From: Melampsora larici-populina 98AG31
Taxonomy: Eukaryota; Basidiomycota; Pucciniomycetes; Pucciniales; Melampsoraceae
Assembly (NCBI RefSeq): GCF_000204055.1
Contig: NW_006768790.1
Span: 79,534-143,533, forward strand
DNA: 64,000 nt
Reading direction: 5' to 3'
Numbering within the stretch: the stretch's first letter is position 1; each line of letters starts with the position of its first letter. The notes beneath the pieces were generated by a model. That model ran no database searches. It was not told where the DNA came from and was given only the letters and a program-made list of their open reading frames with translations. This document shows, piece after piece, positions 57,975 through 64,000 of this stretch. Position numbers and translations under genes: made by a program.

Positions 57975-60900
57975 ATGATCACCCTTTCAAAACATCCAAT
58001 TCTCCTTGTAGTCACTTACTTGTGCTCGATTATCCTCCCAGCTCTCTCCGTGAGGCGCGGCGATTTCAAAACATGCGATCAAGCAAGCTTCTGTAAACGG
58101 AACCGGGCCCGAGCCACTCGAGCTCAATCTGCCGAATTTTCTCCTTCATGGCGATCACCTTATAGGATTGCAGAGCCACCAGTTTGGATGGCTGAAGAAC
58201 GGACCCTGCGTGCTCTCTTGACCAATGAACTATATCCTCATATTAGTTTTGCACTCAATGCCAGCTTTGTGAGCGACAGCGAAGGCACGATGAGGATCAA
58301 AGTCGATCAAGTTGGGGGTTTACGTCAACGATACAACGAAGCTGATCGTTGGACTTTACTTCGACAACCTTCCCTGACGAATCAAGATGACTTGAAAATA
58401 AATATCGAAACCGAACAAACAGTGGTAGACTGGGGTCAGAGTTTAGAACACGATCATCTCTACCGGTTCTCGTTAAGCTACCACCCGCTTCTCGTCACGC
58501 TCTATAAAGATGGTGTACCTCACATTGTGCTCAATGAACGAGGGCTGTTCAACATGGAGCACTTTCGTGAGAAGTCAGCGGGTCAAGATCCTGCCGCACT
58601 TCAGGACGGCTTGAATATCCACGAATCCAGCGATGGTAAAGTTGCTCCTCCCATCGACCTCATTCATCCCGGTTTCAAAGATGTGGATGAAGAGGGGATG
58701 TGGGACGAGAACTTCGGAGGGCGGACTGACAGCAAACCCAAAGGTTAGTAAGGTCCAAGGCCTATACATCAACCCAGCTAACGTGGTCAGTTTAAATTAC
58801 TATAGGCCCGGAATCCCTCAGTCTGGATATAACTTTCCCTGGCTATCAACATGTTTATGGTATTCCAGAACATGCTTCCCCACTCTCTCTGAAAACTACG
58901 CGCGGAACCGATTCGGCAAATAAGGAGGCCTACACCGATCCATATCGTCTATGGAACTTGGACGTTTTCGAATACGAAGCCGATTCTGAAATGGCTCTCT
59001 ATGGCGCGATCCCTTTCATGAAAGCTCACCGAGCTGGATCGACTGTCGGAGTTTTTTGGCTCAATGCGGCTGAAACCTGGATTGATGTCGAAAAAATACC
59101 AACAAAAGCTGAAGTTATGAGAACATGGAAGCAAGGCAAAGCTCAGAAGAAAGCTGGTATCGATCAAGGTCCCAATGCTATCACCACCACCACACATTGG
59201 ATGAGCGAAAGTGGGATTCTGGACCTCTTTCTTTTCTTGGGTCCCAGCTCGAGAGATATCTTCTCTTCGTTTGGTTCACTGGTCGGCACCACCCTCATGC
59301 CACCTTACTTTTCGATAGCCCACCACCAATGTCGATGGAATTACGTCAGTCAAGAGGATCTATTGGATGTGATCAGTAATTTCGATAAGCATGATATACC
59401 CTTGGATGTCATATGGCTCGATATCGAATACGCTGAGGAACACAAGTACTTTGTCTGGGACAAGAAAGCGTTCCCAGACCCTTTGAAGATGATCGCAACT
59501 CTAGAAGCAACTGGTCGCAAGGTTAGTGAGGCTTTAACCTCAAGTATCACAGCTGACCTGCTGACCATAGATGTATGTTGACCAGCTCGTTACAATCGTC
59601 GATCCGCATCTCAAACGGTCTTCAGATTACTATGTCTACAAGGAAGCTGTCGAACACGACGTTCTTGTGAAGCTTCCAGATGGATCCGAATACGAAGGTT
59701 GGTGTTGGACCGGATCGTCAAGTTGGACTGATTACTTCAACCCCAAGACATGGGACTGGTGGGCTGGTTTATTCAAATTCAATAAGTACAGAGAGAGTAC
59801 TGTTAATGTCCATAACTGGCTAGGTATGTTGTGTCTCTCATCTCTATAGGCTCAGGAGGACTGATGTATTGTTTCTACTATTAGATATGAACGAGGTTTG
59901 TACTTCATGAGCTTCGATCAGTGGCGTGCATATCGAAAATATCGAGCTTACATTTGCTTGAACCCCGCATGAAAAGCCTTCCGTCTTCAACGCACCTGAG
60001 ATCACCCTACCTCGTGACAACATCCACTTCGGGGGTTGGGAACATCGGGATGTTCATAACCTGAATGGGATGTTGACTGTACGTGTCGGCCCCTGATGTG
60101 AGATGTGTTGGCGGCAAATCTCATACGTGTTTTACCTCTCCATAGCACAATCAATCTAACCGCGGATTGCAAGAAAGGACGTCACCGCCAATGCGTGGCT
60201 TCGTCTTGTCCCGGTCCTATTTTGCCGGTAGTCAGCGTTACGGTGCGATATGGCAAGGTGACAACATGGGTACCTGGGATCACCTCAAAGTCTCGATACC
60301 TATGCTGCTGAGCAACGCAATCGCTGGGATGGCTTTTAATGGAGGTGTGTCCGTCTATTCACCTGATCTCGCCTCTCGTGGAACCCGTTTGCAATTAAAT
60401 TATTGATCATCATTCCGTAAATCAGCCGACGTTGGAGGCTTTTTCGGTAACCCTTCAAACGAGATGTTAGTCAGATGGTATCAGGCAGGAGCTTTCTTCC
60501 CGTTCTTCCGGGCGCACGCTCACATCGACACAAAACGAAGGGAGCCATATCTTTTCGATGAGCCATTCCGCGGTTACATGGTTGGTATGATCAAACTTAG
60601 ATATACACTGTTACCAGTGTGGTACACGTCGTTCTTTGAAAACACTTTCACAGGTGTTCCTATGACTGTGTTAGTGCTTTTGACGTCAAATTTCATGGAT
60701 CCGTAGAACCCTTTGGGCTAATTTCTGGACTTTCAGCCCACAATACGTGATGTTCCCAGATGATGAAGGGTGGATTTGCGATTGATGATCAGTTCTATGT
60801 TGGCTCCTCCCGGTTAATTGTGAAGCCTCTTACGGTAGAAGGCCCAGACCGAAACGGATGTTTATCTTGCGGATGCTCAGGTATAGTGATAATCACTAGT

Positions 60901-63584
60901 GAAAGTATCAAGCTTCATCAAGCTGATGTCATTCTACCTCGCAGCCATATTATAATTATTTCACTTACGACCTCTTCTGGTCGAGGCCCTCTTCTGGCAG
61001 AGAATCAAGTTTCCAGCGCCTCTTGATACTTTGCCGCTCTTTTTGCGTGGTGGTCATATTTTGACCAGACGTGATTTGATCCGAAGGGCAGCGCCAATGA
61101 TGAAAAAAGATCCCATCACATTAATCGTTGCACTTGATAAAGACGGAGGTGCTCGTGGTACACTTTACCTGGATGATGGCGAGAGCTTCGATCATGAACG
61201 AGGTCAATTTATCTATCGCTATTTTGCAGCAGAAAAACTCGAATCAAAGACTTGGAAATTGTTCTCTGGCGACGCGGTTGGTACGGCCGCTCGCGATGCT
61301 CATCCTAACTTATCAAGCGCCTTGGCAGCTTTCAGTCCCGATAATGCCTGGTCCAAGAAAACTAGCGACATCCATATTCAAAAGGTTATCATTTTGGGTT
61401 TACCAGCAAAGCCTACATGTGTCAAAGCTTCGGGTGCCGCCGAAGGACTTTTCTTTGAGTACTCTTCAGGTTTAGCATCATCCATAAACTCCCCCAAGGG
61501 GACTGGGTTAGGCAAACGTGCAAGTGTATTAACAATTTACAACGCTGCTGTTCCCGTCAACGCGGACTGGTCCATCGTGGTCGACTCCCAAGGGACTGGA
61601 TCTTGCGAGACAACGAGGGGTGTCATAAGCGTCGATCCAATGGTATCTCTTCAATCCTCCGAATGCCCAAAAGGATACTTTCAATGTCCAAATCAAGGAC
61701 ATATCCCAGCTTGCGTTCGGATATCTAGAGTAAATGATGGAATATGCGAACCTGAATGCTGTGATGGATCTGATGAAGCCGATAATCATGACGTCCAGTG
61801 CCCCAATCGCTGTGCTGCTGTAAGTTCTGAGTACACGAAGAAGTTTGATAGTCTGGTTAGGAAATTTAAAGCAGGAAATGGTGAACGGAAGAATTACATT
61901 CTCTTTGGGCAAAGAGAAAAGATTCGACTCCAAGAGCTTGTAAAATCGCTTGATGTCGAGTTGATCAGCTTAAAAGCAAAGGAACAAGACGCAAAAGCGG
62001 AAAAGGAAAGAGTCGAGCGAATTTCAGAAACTGAGGTAAACAAGCTGAAAGCGACTGAGCTCTATCGCAAAATGGTTGAGTATCAAAGTGCAATCAAAGG
62101 GCTAAAAGAGCAAAATGAAAAACTCAAGAAGGACCTCGATCAGCTCGATCACATTTTATCGGATTTGAAAGTAAGTGACTCGAGGTATTCCTTCAATATT
62201 CATACCGGTGACGGAACCTTCCATCTTGCTCGTCCCTAGGGAGGTTACAATCCAAATTACCAAGGTATATAGCTTTTCCCTCATCCTCCCAAATGACAGG
62301 AAACACCTTCTGATCGACGTGATATTGCACTCTTACGTTGAATAGACATGGCGGTGAAAGGTGCTGTGAAGGGTTACGAAGAGTGGAAAGTCACACCTGC
62401 GTCAAGCGGAGAGCCAGCACCTGAATTGGAGCAGAGTCAACTGAATAATATGGCAAACCAGGATGTGGTGGCTCTCATTACTAGCGCTCGAAACGAGTTG
62501 GGATTTGATCATAGCCATCTGGACTCCACATCTATCTGTGAGTGACTCAAATCCGCTTATAGACGGAACGGCCACTTGGCGCTCTTCTTCTCTCCAACAA
62601 TTGCTGAATGGCGAAGACATTGATCACCGATTTTTCTAGTAGTCAACATGGAAGAATACTTGCCTGATTCACTCAAGCCTAGTTACGATAAGTTGCGCAA
62701 GTTTTTGGTCGATGCCATGAGTAAAGTCGGGATATTTCCCCATGGGTCATCTTCACAGGATAATGGCGAAGTTATCAGACCCGACGTAGCCAAAGCGAGG
62801 TCATTACATCAGGCCGCCGAATCTGCGGTCACGAACGCTCAAAAACAAATTGAAGAATCCAAGCAAAGTCTGATGAAAGACTGGGGTGCTGACTGGCAGT
62901 TCAAAAAATTAGATCAGACCTGTTTAGAGTACCCTTACGGAGAGTGCGTCATCCATAGACAGTACGATATCTTTGGCGATTGGCGTGACTGATTTTTGCC
63001 TTGACTTTCCTGTGGTTGTCTAGTTATGTTTATGAACTCTGCTTCTTCGGAAGCGCATATCAAAAAAATACTGGAGGTGGTAAAACGCTCCTCGGGTTCG
63101 TCATCAACTCATCCTGAGATCATACAATGATGCTTACAGCTTGGATCCACAGGAACTTTGTGAGTTGGAACACGGACGCGGCCAAAGGCTCCGATGAGTA
63201 TTACGGCAAGCAAATGTACCTCAACGGGGCAAAGTGCTGGGTAAGGCGTCTACTGATTCACTATCTGAGCAAAATTTAGTGTTTGAGAGTCTGACACAAT
63301 CGTAACTCTTGCCACGCAGAACGGACCTGAACGAAGTGTTAAAGTAAGTTCTTGACAAATATAGACAACATTCCAAATAGTTGATCAAAGATGTTTTTGT
63401 TCAATAGGTCGATCTCAAATGTGGAACGAAGAACCTATTTTACTCGGTCATGGAACCTGAGAAATGCGAGTATTGGTTCAAGATAGCTTCGCCAGCGGCC
63501 TGTCACGATGGGATTGATCCAAATACATCTGCTCAGGATGGCAAGCTAAATGACGATTGGATTGTAATGAGAGACGAGCTTTAG
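57975..63584 (+). pseudogene. Glucosidase II alpha-beta fusion, copy 2, alpha part disrupted
   Basis: Exons 57975-58743, 58806-59521, 59586-59823, 59885-59895 (11 nt), 59977-60078, 60146-60344, 60426-60880, 60945-62170, 62240-62264 (25 nt), 62346-62536, about 62646-62943, 63024-63078, and further MRH exons to TAG 63582-63584. Signal peptide, GH31 domain (LDMNEPSVF, WQGDN, GADVGGFFGNP), then in one open exon (60945-62170) the alpha C-terminus, LDLa ([18 protein letters not shown]) and a Lys/Glu coiled coil. GGYNPNYQDMAVKGAVKGY and the MRH domain (YVYELCFFGSAYQ, CWNGPERSVKV, EPEKCEYWF) follow, ending MRDEL, an ER-retrieval signal. Lesions in the alpha part: TAG 60704-60706, one-base gains near 60715, 60769 and 60844, and a one-base loss in 60975-60995. 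If not sequencing errors these abolish the enzyme. Role: trimming Glc from N-glycans in the ER. Confidence 0.85.
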
Positions 63585-64000
63585 GGTGAAGAGGCCGCTA
63601 GAGTTTCGTCAAAACATAGAAGATATGTTTCAACTTCAGTGGTACATGTGTGATGTTTCATAGTCACTCTCTCATGTCGTTACTCGCACCTTTTTACTAA
63701 GCATTTACGGTAGACACAGCTATCTGACTGCGTATCAAATCATGAAAAGAAACCGGAGCACATAGATCAGTCATATTAGATCGAAGAGCATGGAAATCTG
63801 CTGCTTCAGGCGCGAATCTTCTCCCTGGGTTGAGTTATGAATTATACTGAAGAGCCACTTGTTGCCAATGGTCATGGAAGCTAGTTGAAGCTTACTGGGC
63901 CTGCTATGGATAGACGTGATGATGGCCTCGTAGCTATGCCATGAAGAACTCAAGAAAGCTTTTCTTGAAGATCACCGAAAAGTGATTTAATATGACCGAG
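63585..64000. other. 3' flank of glucosidase copy 2
   Basis: Downstream DNA with no gene recognised; likely 3' UTR and spacer. Confidence 0.4.

Overview
The window reads as nuclear DNA of a filamentous basidiomycete, most likely a rust fungus (Pucciniales, Puccinia-like). The reasons are short GT-AG introns of roughly 50-80 bp, transposon families typical of rusts and other basidiomycetes (Ngaro-like YR retrotransposons, KDZ elements, PIF/Harbinger elements with a Myb/SANT-like partner, a DDE_3/IS630-like transposase family), and a glucosidase II gene. The genus is inference; no rRNA or marker gene is present. Only one host gene family is recognisable. Almost everything else is transposons, many nested inside one another with readable junctions.

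Layout. 1-3571: short direct repeats, a FAR1/WRKY-GCM1-type zinc-finger gene on the minus strand (856-2179), and a dense array of the palindrome CCCACATGTGGG with 91-bp higher-order units. 3572-15819: a plus-strand Ngaro-like (DIRS-order) element with split direct repeats. Its gag is interrupted by a second, antisense member of the same family (5209-11304); removing the insert restores the outer gag frame. 16201-32299: a Ty1/copia element with 5-bp target duplication ACAAT, decayed by nonsense codons. Its gag is interrupted by an apparently intact 10.6-kb KDZ transposon (16916-27521, perfect 8-bp TSD TTTCAGAC). The KDZ element carries a multi-exon KDZ transposase, a divergent HMG-like accessory gene, and a nested 815-bp CACTA-type MITE.

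33886-57974: MITEs of several superfamilies, a decayed IS630/Tc1-like DDE gene, a full PIF/Harbinger element (46724-50740, TSD TTA) with a broken transposase and an apparently intact Myb/SANT-like partner, a second Harbinger-type MITE sharing its TTA, and hAT remnants.

35163-39161 and 57975-63584 hold two copies of one host gene. The N-terminal two thirds is the catalytic alpha subunit of ER glucosidase II (GH31). The same open exon then continues without a stop into the beta subunit (LDLa, coiled coil, MRH domain) and ends in RDEL. Glucosidase II is normally two separately encoded subunits, so an encoded alpha-beta fusion is the most unusual biology here. The copies carry complementary damage: copy 1 has an intact alpha part but has lost the coiled coil, MRH domain and RDEL; copy 2 has an intact beta part but a stop and frameshifts in the alpha part. 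A block of about 0.8-0.9 kb near the 5' ends is almost identical between copies, suggesting gene conversion.
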